Source of the DNA: Parastagonospora avenae f. sp. tritici 18332-5
Taxonomy: Eukaryota > Ascomycota > Dothideomycetes > Pleosporales > Phaeosphaeriaceae
DNA length: 64,000 nucleotides
Reading direction: 5' to 3'
Assembly: GCA_022559985.1 (NCBI GenBank)
Contig: JAFJTR010000013.1
Location: 310,001-374,000, forward strand
Positions 1 through 11,369 of the stretch are shown piece after piece (the stretch's first letter is position 1; each line of letters starts with the position of its first letter). Made by a program: the position numbers and the translations under genes. The notes under the pieces were generated by a model. The model worked only from the letters and a program-made list of their open reading frames with translations. It did not search any database and was not told the DNA's origin.

Positions 1-297
1 GACTGGAGTAGACGTGCTCCGCCCGGCGCGAATTGCTCAACTTGCTTCGCAAACTCGGGAGACTTGATGAGCACAACCTCGTGAGCTGAGTACGTAGTCC
101 GCTCCTGTCCATTTCCGACCACAACCTCGATAATCGGAATCTTCATCCAAATTTTCGTATATGAGCTCTATCCAGCGAATCCTCACAAACTGCTTCTCCA
201 CTTACTCAGCGAAAAGCACCAGCTTCGGCGTCTCAGGCTCCATCTCCGTAAGACCCGTCTCCTCAACCGCGCCACTATCGCCCGCCTGCTCGCCCAT
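1..297 (-). CDS. BTB/POZ-like protein, N-terminal part, runs off the left edge
   Basis: This is the 5' part of a gene on the minus strand whose 3' end lies outside the window. After a short acidic leader (from an ATG at 297) the frame can be joined across a 40-nt candidate intron (166-205, donor GTAAGT) to a segment reading IPIIEVVVGNGQERTTYSAH followed by EVVLIKSPEFAKQVEQF. This resembles the start of fungal BTB/POZ domains (a strand pattern ending in 'AHxxLL..SPxF'), which act as dimerisation and adaptor modules. An ATG further upstream (357) is in frame but is followed by TAG at its eighth codon, so either translation starts at 297 or the gene carries a nonsense lesion. Without the intron the frame also hits TAA after 'FAE'. 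The family call rests on about 50 residues and is tentative. Confidence 0.42.
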
Positions 298-357
298 CTT
301 TACATCCTCGACAGGCTTCTCCTCAATCGGCGTCTATTGCTCTGGTGTATCCGCCAT

Positions 358-857
358 AGCGAAGGTGATGTGGTGTTATGCGCTTCGTCGGCGCAAACGA
401 GTGGATCGAGCTTCTGGAGCTCTAGGAAGCTGGGAAAGGAAGGGTAGCGCAAGGGCAAAAGGTGAGTTTGACGAGGTAAACGAAGAGAGAATATGCAGTT
501 GCGCGTCAAACAGGACTCGAATGAGGGGCTTACGGTGCAATTGAGCTGGACGAGAGAGAGATATGGCTGGTGAAGCTCGGACGCGCCTGGGGGAGCTCAT
601 GGCGCTAGCGCAGGAACGCCTTCTTAGCGCAGAATAGGACGAGTCGGCGCGAATAGCAACTTGGGGCTCAACGACATGTCCAAATCGTTGGCTTCAGATC
701 ATGACGTGTAGAATTAATGAGATCGTTCAAGTGGGTAGAAATACGTATGTACATGGTATCCAACGCCGAGATATATGCAAGCACTTGCGAGCAAGTGTGT
801 CGGGTAAAGGCCGTCAAGTCGCTGCGATGCGATGCGATATGCAAGAAGCGTCGTGTC
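358..857. other. intergenic, no supported gene
   Basis: Short open frames on both strands here are low in recognisable protein character and overlap each other. I see no domain, no RNA gene and no repeat. It would hold the promoter of the BTB-like gene and the 3' region of the PAP2-like gene. Confidence 0.6.
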
Positions 858-2175
858 TTACAACCTCCCTCCCTTCTCAAGGAACCGGTCGCCTGTCGTA
901 GGCACCGGCTTGTCCGCCCTGATAACATACAAAAACAGATCCTCCAGCGGAATAAAGACGTAAAATACCTTATTGCAAAGATACGAGAAGAAAACAAAAC
1001 ACGTCGCAACCATGGCGTCCATGAAGTAATGATTCGCCGTCGCGACAATCGTGACGAGGATAAACGTGGGATATCCAAGTCCGACGCAGAGGTAAAAAAT
1101 CTTCCAGAACGCGTTCTTGCGCACTTCGCCCCGCTCGAGCGTGCGGCGGAACACGCCCGAGTGGTAGATGACCGTCATGCCGATGCAGAAGGCGTAGCCA
1201 AAGTGCATCGACGGCATCGCCGCGAGCATGTTGACAAATTTCCCGCTCATCCAGACGCTCTGCGCGTCGTCGTGGCGGACCGTGTCGAGGAAGCCGTATT
1301 CCTTGGGGAGCAGCCGCGGTGGCATGCAGGGGTATACGATGAAAGTCATGAATGCGCAGAAGTTGGTGAGCGTCATGGTGCGGCGGGCGGTTGCGAAGGT
1401 GTCGAATGATGGCGCGACATAGTAGTACCAGCAGATGAAGCTATACAGGTCAGTGTGTGTTTGAATGGCGTGGGAGAGTGACTGACCCGACAGTACCAGG
1501 GATGTGGATCAGCGCATAGCACTTGTTCAGCACTGTGAGCGCATCCTGATGCCCGTGCATGAACCACTGCTGAACGTTCCTCTCCCGAACTGGAAATAGG
1601 AAGTTCAACATGCCATACTCCTCAGCTTCCAGCACGGATATGCCATGTTCCTGCGCAACGTCCCAAATCCCCCGCCCAGCAAACAGCTTGCTCGAAAGCA
1701 CGGAGGTCATGCGGTAGAAGGCGTAGTTGATAATCCAGTAGAACATCTCGATCAAGAACGGAAAGCGCTGCAGTATGCGGCTGTGGATATTATTCCTGAA
1801 CCGCGAAGTGTTCGGCGTCGCCACCTTGCAGCACCCCAAGTTGCGTACTTTTGGCGGGTTCTTAGCCGTCGAGACATCCTCGAGATCACTGTCGCTGTCG
1901 GTGGGGTACGAGAGGAGGTGTTCCGTCGAGGTAGAGTCGCTGTCGAGATATCCCGGCCGTGGTGACGACGAGCGGTCGAGCACTCTGAAGTTGCGTTTTC
2001 GTGTGAGAAACATGGCGCCGAAGAGGATGGTCGCGACCATCTGGGCTACTATCAGTATTCCTTTCCCCACATTTGCGCAAGTCAAACAACGTACCAGTGG
2101 TTCGCACCAGCCTGGGAGTTTCCATGCTGGTTTGCTGTTCCATTGCCCGTCATCTGGAGCTGTGAAGTTGGCCAT
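858..2175 (-). CDS. PAP2-superfamily integral membrane protein (Aur1/Ipt1-like fold)
   Basis: Two exons (2175-1487 and 1440-858) join across a 46-nt intron (1441-1486, donor GTCAGT, branch CTGAC, acceptor TATAG) to give about 423 residues. The protein has a hydrophobic helix near residues 45-65, an acidic serine-rich linker, then several membrane segments. Two PAP2 signature motifs are visible: AMPSMHFGYAF (the PSxH block) and ANHYFMDA (the HxxxD block), so it should be a membrane phosphatase or phosphotransferase acting on lipid phosphates or inositol phospholipids. The family includes inositol-phosphoceramide synthases; the exact substrate cannot be read from the sequence. I chose the ATG at 2175 (MANFTAPDDG). 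An in-frame ATG at 2256 would add 27 residues with no targeting character. It ends at a stop at 858. Confidence 0.82.
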
Positions 2176-2256
2176 GATGTGTCGCGTGCCCGCAGTTGAG
2201 CGGAGACAGAAAGACTGGAGAAGTTGCGGAGCAGGCTGGGTGTAGATGATGATCAC

Positions 2257-4407
2257 TCGTAGATCATAGGGCTAAGCTTTTGCTGGGGTGAATCGTGGGC
2301 GACGCCTTGCTGGACCAACGTGAATACTCTCGAAATCTATTTAAACAAGATGTGTGAAAGAAATGGTCATTAGCCAGCCTGGTCAGTCAAACTGGGAAGT
2401 TGAAAAGGAGCGAGAGCAACTGTAACGACAGCCAAGGTGAGCACTACCGATGTATCCGGCCCACTCAGGGCGGCTTGTTTGCTGTTGGCGAAAGGGAGAT
2501 GCCATTCTGCTTGGCATACGGAACTGCATACGGGACTCGCGTTCAGGTTCCACTTTTCCTTTCAATGCTGTGCTGCTGCCCAGCGGCTGAATAATGATGG
2601 CGTCAAAGTTTAAACATGTGCTTGCGCCGTGCTGCAAGACACAGTCAGTCTTTCCTGCCTGTTTTGTGCTTGTCTTACATCCAATACGGCCGTGTCCTCG
2701 TGCGCGCGTGCTCACCTGCCCGGAATGTCATCTCGATGGCGGCGCGAGGCTGCTGGCGCACCGTTTCCACTGGCGCTGGCAGGCAATGTGTGACGTCAAG
2801 TCCAGATAGCGCCGAGCATTGTATGGCGTTTCCCAGGATGCCCAGCGTTGCAGATCGTCGCCGGCAGGGCTAAGGGGCATAATTTCCTTGCCCAGCTGCC
2901 CGTCCAAACTCGAACAAGATCCAAGGAAGTAAGAAGCAAAAACCTCATCTCCTAAGCTGACTGCCCAGGCGCTGACCGGACCATAGTCGACTGCCTTGGC
3001 ATGCGATAAGCTGATTCCCATCTCTTTCTCATGCATTTCGCTCCCGCAGGAACCTTAGAATGTCCTCCTCGTCACCGAGCTGGCCATCGTACACCGTACA
3101 ACATGTCGCGTGCTTGACCTGTGCTTGGCTGCTTTAGCTCCGACCCGGCACGCCTCGTCCGACGTCCGATTCTTTAGTGCCCGCGGATGGCTGTTGTTCC
3201 ACGATCCGTTTCGTCCGGTCGACCATCGCATTGTGCTTTGCCGTCTGGAAGGTGATGCGATGTCGTTGAAATATCCTCGACAGGGCCCGCAAAACATCGT
3301 ACTGTGCCGTAAGGCCCCCCGCACCTCAGTTGCCATTTTTGCTCGGCCGTTGTATACCATGATCCACCTGTACGCAGGACCGCGACTCAGCCGTGTATCC
3401 ACACGCGAAACGCCCGGCGATCGCACAGCCACTGTGGCCCCCATGGCATGCTGGTCCGCATCAAAGAAGGCGAAACACATTGACACTCGGGTCACAGCTG
3501 TGCAATAATGCTTGCTCTTGACTGAAGAAATTAATTGTACACAGCAATTGAGGAACATCTCCAACATCAGTTTGTACTGTGCTGCAGATGCAGTGCGCGG
3601 CAGACGAATTACTAGCATAAACCCGCGCAACCTTTTACAGCCACATTGACCATCATCGCAACACCACACACGAGCCATGATCATCACCGCTGCACAGCGT
3701 ATGCGAGACGGAGGGACAATCTCCATCGAGAAGTACCTCCCTACTGCCATCCAGCACCAGCACACGTACTCAGCATACAACACGTCGAGCACCAGTCTTG
3801 CAAAGACATAGCAGCTGTATCTGGCACTGTATACACATCCTTGAGAGACAATTTATAGCTGCAAGCGTGTCTTGTCCCGACCGCCAAATACTTACAGACA
3901 ACCTTGCACACCGTTCTACGAGCGGCTACATGTACCATCACCAACCGTCTCACGCAATGCATTCGATACGCGAAGCAGTGTCTGATCTGCTTCCGAGCGT
4001 GGAACACCGCATGGCCGATGGGAATGTGCGCCGCGGGCCAAATCAAGCTCGCATGTTCGTGCCGGGCTGCACGTCCGACTAACGTTATACGATTGGAAGG
4101 CGTATGGCTAGTGAAGCCATGTCGTTCTGGCAACGTGTGCTTGACGTGTTCAGGTCTTTAGATGTAGCTGTGGAATTTAGCGAGAGGAGGAAGAAAGCTT
4201 TGCGCCACTGTGGCAGCATGTCTCGTCTTCATCACACGCAAGTTCAAGAACACCACAGCATACAATTACGTGTACCATATTCCATTCGCGTTTCTGTTCC
4301 ATCTACAACTACCATCTCCCATCCCAGCCCATCCCACCCCTCCACTATCCCACACCCCATCTAAACCAACAAGAATGCAAAATTCATCCCTCTCCAGTAC
4401 CATATAT
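2257..4407. other. long intergenic region without a supported gene
   Basis: About 2.1 kb separates the PAP2-like gene from the 3' end of BRO1. The longest frame (minus strand, 3055-3792, 245 codons) is rich in Cys, Arg and Met without periodicity or domain signal and is judged spurious. The segment around 4290-4400 is a CT/CA-rich low-complexity run leading into a poly-C tract. No RNA gene was recognised. Confidence 0.6.
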
Positions 4408-4429
4408 CCCCCCCCCCCCCCCCCCCCCC
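4408..4429. repeat. 22-nt poly-C homopolymer
   Basis: An uninterrupted run of 22 C on the plus strand. On the BRO1 coding strand it is a G22 run starting two bases after the TAA stop codon, so it lies at the very beginning of the BRO1 3' UTR. Confidence 0.97.
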
Positions 4430-4430
4430 A

Positions 4431-7400
4431 TTATTTCCACCCACTCAACCCCGCCCACGGATCCCCTCCATTCCCCCCTTGCTGCCTTTGCTGCGCATAC
4501 CCCCCGGGCCCACTCGGATACCCGCCTTGCGAAAAGTGGCTATAATCCTGCTGTTGACTAGGCGGCGGTCCCGGTGGCGGCGGGGGCGGCACATAGCCCT
4601 GCGGGAGATTCGACTGCTGACCCCACTGCTGTTGTGGCGGCTGGCCCCAGGGCTGGTGCTGCTGTTGCTGTGCGGGTGGGGGTGAGAAGAATTGCTGGTG
4701 TGCGGGGGGCGAGACGGGGTTGTATTGGTTGTGTTGGGCGGGGTTGTACTGTGATGCTTGAGAATGGGGTTGGGAGAAGGAGTTGTAGGATTCGCGGCGG
4801 GGAGGTGGGGGTTGTTGGTAGCCGTTTGAAGGGGTGCCGTAGGATTGTTGGGGAGACATGTAGGGCTGTTGTTGGTTGGGCGCTGTGGTCATGGGGTAGC
4901 GGGGTGTTACGGGGGGTGAGGTGGCGGGATTGTAGGCTGGGTGTGAGCCGGAGCTGGAGGAGGGGAGGTGATAGCCTGTTGTGGAGGAAAGTGGCGGTGG
5001 GACGCTCTTCTTCCTTCCTCCACCTGCTGACACTGGCGAACCAGAATTCGACGGATCCATTGACATGCGGTCCATGAGCTCCTTCAAGCGCTGCTGTTCT
5101 TGGTCTGCGCCTTGTGTTGATTTACTCTGCTCGATGCGAGAGAGAAGTTGACCGCCTTCGCCTCGCCTGTTTTGGACGAATGTCTCCACGTTCTTTTGCA
5201 GGCTCGACACAGTCTCCTTCATCTCCGAGTAGAAGTTCTGAGCTCGCAGTAACCCTGCTTCGAGGTCGTTGTAGCTCTGATACACTCTCCGGTATTTCGT
5301 CATGACGGTGTTTCTTTGCCTCGAGAAAGCCTCATACTTGCTCTGCTCTGATCGTACGCGCTTGTCCTTGAGCAGATCCGAGTACGTCCGGGTGAGCTCC
5401 TTGAGCAGTGATGCCTGCTTGTGGTTGGCTTGCAGGATGCGGTTTTGATGAGGACGGAACTTTTCCAGCTCCGCCTTGAACAGTTGCGATTCTTGGTTTG
5501 CGATGGCCTTTTTGTTAAGGATGAGTACGTTGGAGATGTCATCGGAGTGAACCTGGCAGAGTTAGTGAATGTGAACTGTCAGCCCCCTTCACATACACAC
5601 CTTCTCTTTGAGATCCTTCAATATCTGCGTCCTCTCCTTCTTGACCAGGTTCAACTTCCGCAGCAAATCTTCCACGGCGCCAATCTGATCAGAAACAGTC
5701 GGCCCATCATCGATATCATCGTCGATGAGATTTCCTTCTGCGGGCCGAGGACTCTTGCCTTTCGACGCGCCAGCCTTCACCATTGCTCTCGAGTACAGTA
5801 CATCAGCTTCATCCGTCTCGCCAGCGGAGCGCATCTCGTCAAAGTCGGCCTCGCATTGTCGGAAGGTGCTGTAAAGCTGAGCATCGCTCGTGCTGGCCTC
5901 CTCTATCGCCCCTCGGTAATTCCTAATATCACTTCGGAGCGTCGCGGTCAGCCGTGAGCTGGGCTGTTGCGTCCATTCTGCTCCGTATTTGGACCGCATT
6001 TTCTCGCACACACTCTCTTCCATGTCCAGCTGTTTCATGCTCGCGTCAAGCATCGTTGAGATGGCGGCCTTGTCGTTGTTCAGTTGGTCGAATGCTGCGC
6101 CAAAAGGCTGATGTCCTGCGAGGTCCTCGCACCATTTGCGGAAGTCGTTGTCGACCATCATGTCTTGATCCATACCGCCTCTCAATACATTAAGACTGTC
6201 CGGGAGTTTCAGGTAGTCTAGACTTGCTGCCATCTCGTCGTTCGCAACCTCGACTCTTTCGCTCTCCGCCCGGATCAACTTCGCCTTCTCTTCGTCGTAC
6301 AGACTGGCTGATTCGGTGACAGCTAGTGGGACGATTTTCTGGAAAATATCGGGCCCGATGATTCGTTGTATATCCTGCCCTTGATACAGCTCGCTCACGG
6401 GTATCGCTTTTGCGGCCGGCATTTTCGCGATTGGTGTCAGAGACGCTTCGTTCGGAATGCCCTGATGGTAGATGTAGTCGTTGTCCTTGGACAGCTCTGC
6501 CAGCTTCTCCTGCACATTCGAGACGTGCTTCTTCGCCATCTCCGCCAGTATCGAGCCCGTGTCTGATGCGAGATTCGAGTTCGCCGGTGCAGAGGAGGGA
6601 AAGCTGTTCGCTGCTCGGCTCGCGTCTTTGGCGCTCTGTTCGGCGACTTGGAGCCTGCAAATAGCTACACCATGGGAATTCGCATCGTCATCTGCGAGCG
6701 CTTGGTAGTATTGCGCCACCGAAGACATGTAATGTGATTTGATCTGTGCGTTGTCAGCCCCAGGTTTACATCCAGTCTATCGTGGTACCCACCTGGCAGA
6801 CCAAAAGCCAGACCTTTTCAAAGATGGCGTTCTGGACATTTTCCTGCGCACCCTCCACAGCCTGCGAGTACAGAACCGCGGCCTGGCTTGCCAGCTTTGC
6901 CAGCAGTCCGACCTTCTTGCCATCCGCAATCTGCTTCTCCAGGAAGACTTCTTGCGCTTGTGCCAGCATGATGGCTATCAGCGTCTTGACAGTCTCGCGA
7001 CTCAGGTCGGTCGAAGGCGCATGCAGAAAGTTTTCGTTGATGTATGTGAACATGCCAGCGGAGGCCTGGAACGAGTGGTACGACGTCTTGAGGCCGACAT
7101 CTTCGTGGCGGTTTTGGTGGGCGGCGTGGCAGGAGAGGACGGCGGAGATGTTGAAGATGATGGAGGCTTTCTCGTATGCAAGCGAGTACTGCGAGGTGGG
7201 TTTGTGTGTAAAGGCATCGAACCTGGCTGCTGTTAGATGGTCCTCTCCTCCAAATGCCCAATGTTTGCCAAGCATGCTTCCAGGTCCTTCAATATATGAT
7301 CCCCCCACGCTGTGAACGTACCATGTGAAGCTGATCTTGATGTGGTTCTCGTCCACCGGGAATCTCAGGTCGAGCAGTTCCAGCTGTCCGTAGTATCTGT

Positions 7401-7602
7401 ACAGCAGATCCCGTCCAGCCGCGCTATCCTTCCCCGCGCCTCGCATGTCCTGCCGCAGCCTATTCAAGGTCGCGCATTCCTCCGAGTAGCGCTCTGGGTC
7501 GTCGCCATATGTAGCGCGTATGTAGCCCTTCAGCGGGGCTATCCAATCGATCTCACTGGTCTGCTTCAGCGGCACCGAAATCATGGGCGTCTGGGTCGTC
7601 AT
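4431..7602 (-). CDS. bro1: vacuolar protein-sorting protein BRO1 (ESCRT-III associated)
   Basis: Four exons (7602-7322, 7222-6793, 6743-5601, 5552-4431) separated by introns of 99, 49 and 48 nt give about 991 residues, the usual size for the family. The N-terminal BRO1 domain is unmistakable: it contains blocks such as PMISVPLKQTSEIDW, ECATLNRLRQDMRGAGKDSA and RFPVDENHIKISFTW. The middle is a long helical V-domain, and the C-terminal ~250 residues are Pro/Gln/Tyr-rich with a PPPPPPGPPP run. BRO1 works on endosomes, binding ESCRT-III (Snf7) and recruiting the deubiquitinase Doa4 during multivesicular body sorting. I prefer BRO1 over its paralogue PalA/Rim20 because the N-terminal block matches the BRO1 branch. 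All junctions restore conserved sequence in frame. The stop is followed almost directly by a G22 run in the mRNA sense. Confidence 0.95.
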
Positions 7603-8636
7603 GGCGGGGCGATTATGTACTGGGTGGTGGTGGAATACGGGACTATATGCAGCGGATTATCAGTCGCGACGTGGTGTGTGCTGGCCGTCTCCCAGGGTCA
7701 GCAGCGCGCAGGCGACAGCGCGGGGGCTATGTGATTGTGCGCGCTCGGGGCCGGTCCTGGCGACAATCCACGCGCAGACGAAGCAGCCAATCTCTCAATT
7801 CACTCCGGATGAAGACTGCGGGCGCAACTCCAACACGAGGCGGTATGGCGGTCACGGTGTCTGCCGTCGCGTCGCCAACATGGATGGATATGTACAAGCG
7901 GGATGACGTTGCAGCGCTGCGTTGTCGTGGCGCCTCACCAATCTATCAGCAATCCGGGAAGCCGCATGAGACGCTGATCGATCCAGGCACTCGTCGATGT
8001 GTTGCGGCGCAGCGAAGGGGATTCAGGCGTGTGGGTGGGAATACACAGTAGAGACGGCTGGAGGCTCCCAAGACATGTAGCACACCGAGGCCAGGCGGGG
8101 CAACGGCGCTGCACCGCAGATGCAAGGCACATCTCATGCATAATCCACCCCCAAGCCGCCCCTAAGACACCAATCCCGCCACTCGCGTCTATACCGCTAC
8201 TGCCTTGTGACTCTTGCTCCTATCACATTATCACGAATAGTCCAGGAAACCTCGTGGGTGATCTCCGCCGTGCGGCTGGCATGCAGCCAATTGACTGCAC
8301 CAAACACCGCGGCATGGGCTCCTCTAAGCGCTCAGTATATTGGTGTCGGACTAGCTCGCCGACAACGTATTGATAACACTCCATCTTCACGTCACGAACT
8401 TGTGTCAACTACGCGCCGTACGAGCGGTGAAGAGGAAGAGATGAGGTCGGAAGACGCAGAAGTGGACTGTTCTACATGCGCTGTGGTGAGTAGAATGGAA
8501 GAGTTAAGGGGTCTATTATTGTTGTCCCCATCTAATTAGACCAGGGCCTTAACAGTTCACATCCTCAATTTCTCTACCTCTCTACAATGGCTCTTGTCAT
8601 GTTGCAAGAGCCAGTCCTAGGTTAAGTACCCACACA
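7603..8636. other. intergenic, BRO1 promoter side
   Basis: About 1 kb between the BRO1 start and the 3' end of the next minus-strand gene. Only short, non-conserved open frames are present. No recognised regulatory motif, repeat or RNA gene. Confidence 0.6.
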
Positions 8637-10970
8637 TCAAGGACCCGACAAACTCTCCAATCTGTTCTTCCTTGGCTTGTGCTCCTCAGGACTCTGATCA
8701 AACATACCCACCTGCCACCCCCTCGCTCCCCGCTTGACTCCCCCGTCCCCACCTCTCTCCGCTGCCGCTTCTGCTCCTCTCTTCTTCCTCTGCTCCTTCT
8801 TCCCCAGCTCGTACACCCCGCCAACGAATTCCTCGCTACCCATGCTCCTATGACCACTGCTCCTGCGTCTGCCATGCCAATAGCAGACACCGATGCTGTA
8901 CCCGTTGTAATTCTTGTGTAGAGGACACAGCGGGCTATTCGGCAAGTGTTCTGGCACGATCCACTGGAACTTCTTGATCTCGTCGATTTTACGCAACGCC
9001 GCCGCTGTCAGTTGCGTCTGCTGCATAACGGGGCGGCGAAAATACCTCTCTTCTGTGTCTGCACGCGGTGAGGGTTTTGTCCCGCCGGCGTTCATGTAAC
9101 CACCGGGCGTTGCAACAAGACCTGGTGTCCCGTAGTCATTGGAATCACACGTGAAGCTTCGTGGAGCGTAGTCTGTCATCACAGGCCCCTCTGGTCCTTC
9201 TTCCGTTGAATCTGACGGCTGGATGGAGGACGATTTGAACGACATGAGCAGGGCATCGGAGTCCCAATATCCTCCGGGACTGGGCGCAGGTCTCGGGCGC
9301 CGATCGATGTCGGTTCCGTGGTCGAAGAAGAAGTCGGCAAGCTTGCCTTTGATGTCACCATTGGCATCCAATGTGGGTGGAGTAGGGATGCGGTGCATAC
9401 CGGGCGGGGCGAATGCGGATGGCATGGCGATATGCAAGGGACGTTTGATCTGGGTATATTCAGGATCTGGCAGTGGTGGTGGTGGTGGTGGAGATTGTTT
9501 GCCAATCCACCAGAGGCGATTGGCATGAGGGGATTGTCGATGTTTGGAATCTTGATCCTGGTCGGTTTGCTCTGATATACGATTCGAGCGTCTGAAGGGA
9601 TTGACAGAGAACTTACGGTCCCTGGTCGGTTCTTCAATGGGATTTGAGTGACCGCCATCACTAGAGCGAGTGGCCGAGCGTGCCCAACGCCAGCGTTTGG
9701 ATCGAGCTTCCTTTGTCGCCTGACTGAGCTGCTCCAACTCTACTGCTGTTCGATTCTTCTGCTCTTGAAATTCTCTCGAGTCGTTTGGTGCCCAGCTCCC
9801 ATCTGGTGTGTGGGCAAGTGCATCAGAACTACGCTCACCCTGGCTGCTTCGACTCCTGCTGAATCGAGGACGGGAGACGTAGCAGCGGTCGCGGACTTTT
9901 ACTGGTGGACGTTCGAATTCGGGAGAGTGAGACGAAGAGATGGGGTCGTTGTCAGGGAGCAGGCCAGAGCCTGGCGTGCCCTCTTCAACAGTCACCTGAC
10001 CAACATAGTCCTCTTCCAGAAGGGGTATGGTATTTTGAGGGACAGCCTGTGGCCTTTGCAATGGCTCCTCCCTTATCCAAGGGGTTTTTGGGCTTCGCGG
10101 CCTTGCGGGCGTGATGCTACTGGACTTTGTAAGGAGCGAACAACTTTGTGGTGGTAGGTCTGGTGGTTCAATGGGCAACGATAGGTCAAAGTTTACATTC
10201 CTTCGGTCTCTGAGGCTGCTTTTCATCGAGGATTTCTTGGAGAGTTGTTTTTGTGTCTGGATCATGGAACGTTCAGCATTTGAGTCCTGATTCAAGGACT
10301 CGCTGGGACCACCCTGCTCGACAGTGGAAGGCAAGGCAAAGGACAGTCTGCGCTTCCTCCGTCCATCGCCTTTAGATTCCGCGGAGCTTGCGCTTCCACG
10401 ACGTTCTCGATAGTCTTCACTGGAGCTAGCCGGAGGAAAGAGTCCTTTCGCGAAGAAAGCCACCGATAACCTGCGGGTACCACGATGCGTCACTGACTCT
10501 GGCCGAGTAGAAGGAACGGCCAGATTTCTGAGGCTGCGCAAGGTATCGCCAGTATTCGCGCGAGAAACACGGCTGTTATGTGCAGCATCGGCATCTTCGT
10601 TTTGTGGTGGGCGCATCAACTCCTCCAATGACGGTGGCGTCTTGTCGTGGACCTGCGCGGGCAGCAAGGGATTGCGACCGTGTCGACGTGGGTCGCTATG
10701 GTCACCAGGCGCCGGCTTCAAGCCCCAAGTGAAGCCGTCTCTTCGGGTATCATGGTTACTTGAGCGTGAAGCTAGACTATCCTTGGTCTTATCGGTATGT
10801 TCGACTTGTAGTTGGTCGGCGTGATCTATTAGTGAGGTCGAGTGTCTGGCAAGCACTGGTCTCGGTGTTGGGTGATGAAGGCTGTCATCTTTCGGGATGT
10901 TTGAGGGCGTGCTTGTGCTGGACAGTTGGTATGCGTTGTCGCTTCGTGGAGCGCGATTATTATGTAGCAT
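8637..10970 (-). CDS. conserved hypothetical, largely disordered protein with a Cys/His C-terminal motif
   Basis: A single uninterrupted frame of 777 codons. Most of the protein is Ser/Pro/Arg/Asp-rich and should be disordered. It contains basic phospho-site-like stretches (RRLSVAF, RKRRLSFALP), a poly-Pro run (PPPPPPLPDPEY) and a WWIG motif. Near the C-terminus (around residues 690-715) is a compact ordered-looking block, FQWIVPEHLPNSPLCPLHKN, followed by GVCYWHGRRR. Its C-x2-L-H and C-x2-H spacing suggests a small metal-binding or interaction motif. I do not recognise an enzymatic domain. The basic RRxS repeats would suit a kinase substrate or scaffold, which is inference. The length and the clean frame support a real gene. 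No intron is needed. Confidence 0.75.
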   Translation of the reverse strand: MLHNNRAPRSDNAYQLSSTSTPSNIPKDDSLHHPTPRPVLARHSTSLIDHADQLQVEHTDKTKDSLASRSSNHDTRRDGFTWGLKPAPGDHSDPRRHGRNPLLPAQVHDKTPPSLEELMRPPQNEDADAAHNSRVSRANTGDTLRSLRNLAVPSTRPESVTHRGTRRLSVAFFAKGLFPPASSSEDYRERRGSASSAESKGDGRRKRRLSFALPSTVEQGGPSESLNQDSNAERSMIQTQKQLSKKSSMKSSLRDRRNVNFDLSLPIEPPDLPPQSCSLLTKSSSITPARPRSPKTPWIREEPLQRPQAVPQNTIPLLEEDYVGQVTVEEGTPGSGLLPDNDPISSSHSPEFERPPVKVRDRCYVSRPRFSRSRSSQGERSSDALAHTPDGSWAPNDSREFQEQKNRTAVELEQLSQATKEARSKRWRWARSATRSSDGGHSNPIEEPTRDRKFSVNPFRRSNRISEQTDQDQDSKHRQSPHANRLWWIGKQSPPPPPPLPDPEYTQIKRPLHIAMPSAFAPPGMHRIPTPPTLDANGDIKGKLADFFFDHGTDIDRRPRPAPSPGGYWDSDALLMSFKSSSIQPSDSTEEGPEGPVMTDYAPRSFTCDSNDYGTPGLVATPGGYMNAGGTKPSPRADTEERYFRRPVMQQTQLTAAALRKIDEIKKFQWIVPEHLPNSPLCPLHKNYNGYSIGVCYWHGRRRSSGHRSMGSEEFVGGVYELGKKEQRKKRGAEAAAERGGDGGVKRGARGWQVGMFDQSPEEHKPRKNRLESLSGP

Positions 10971-11369
10971 CGGTCGGTCAATTGATTGAGTTTACGGTGA
11001 GATTTGAGACCTGCTCGCTTCCACTCGAAGAGCGTCGAGGGCTGTGATTGCTAGGTGTTTTACTGTGCTGAGGTAAGAATGCGTGTAGGCGAAGTGCGCG
11101 ATCGTGACGTAGGAAGCTTAGGGATGGCGTAACGAGCAAAGCGCAGGAAGTCGATGCAACTGAGATATTTGAGGCCGCATCCTTCTAAACCAGGAAGTCA
11201 TGATCTGCAACAGGACGGGTACCGCTACCGTTGCTACACGCAACTTCCAACCCACATTTGATGCTCCGAACGCCTTCCCTATGTGATCCAAATCCGAGAG
11301 CCCGTGAACAAACCATATACGTTGGGTATCCAATTCATGCTTCATGATACATCATAACAAATCCGCTCT
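10971..11369. other. short intergenic region
   Basis: About 400 nt between the start of the disordered protein gene and the 3' end of SMC2, both on the minus strand. No additional gene or motif is supported. Confidence 0.6.

Noticed and set aside
161..544. 127-codon plus-strand frame at the left edge
   Set aside because: It overlaps the BTB-like gene in antisense and has no recognisable features.
2043..2091. Possible extra intron in the PAP2-like gene (GTACGT donor)
   Set aside because: The nearest AG acceptor breaks the frame, and the retained sequence encodes part of a continuous membrane helix.
3055..3792. 245-codon minus-strand frame in the PAP2-BRO1 spacer
   Set aside because: Composition is erratic (Cys/Arg/Met-rich), no domain, no signal peptide, and overlapping frames on the other strand are equally long. 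Probably chance.
8600..8921. Short plus-strand frame opposite the 3' end of the disordered-protein gene
   Set aside because: Pro/Ser/Leu-rich antisense shadow of a long conserved coding frame.
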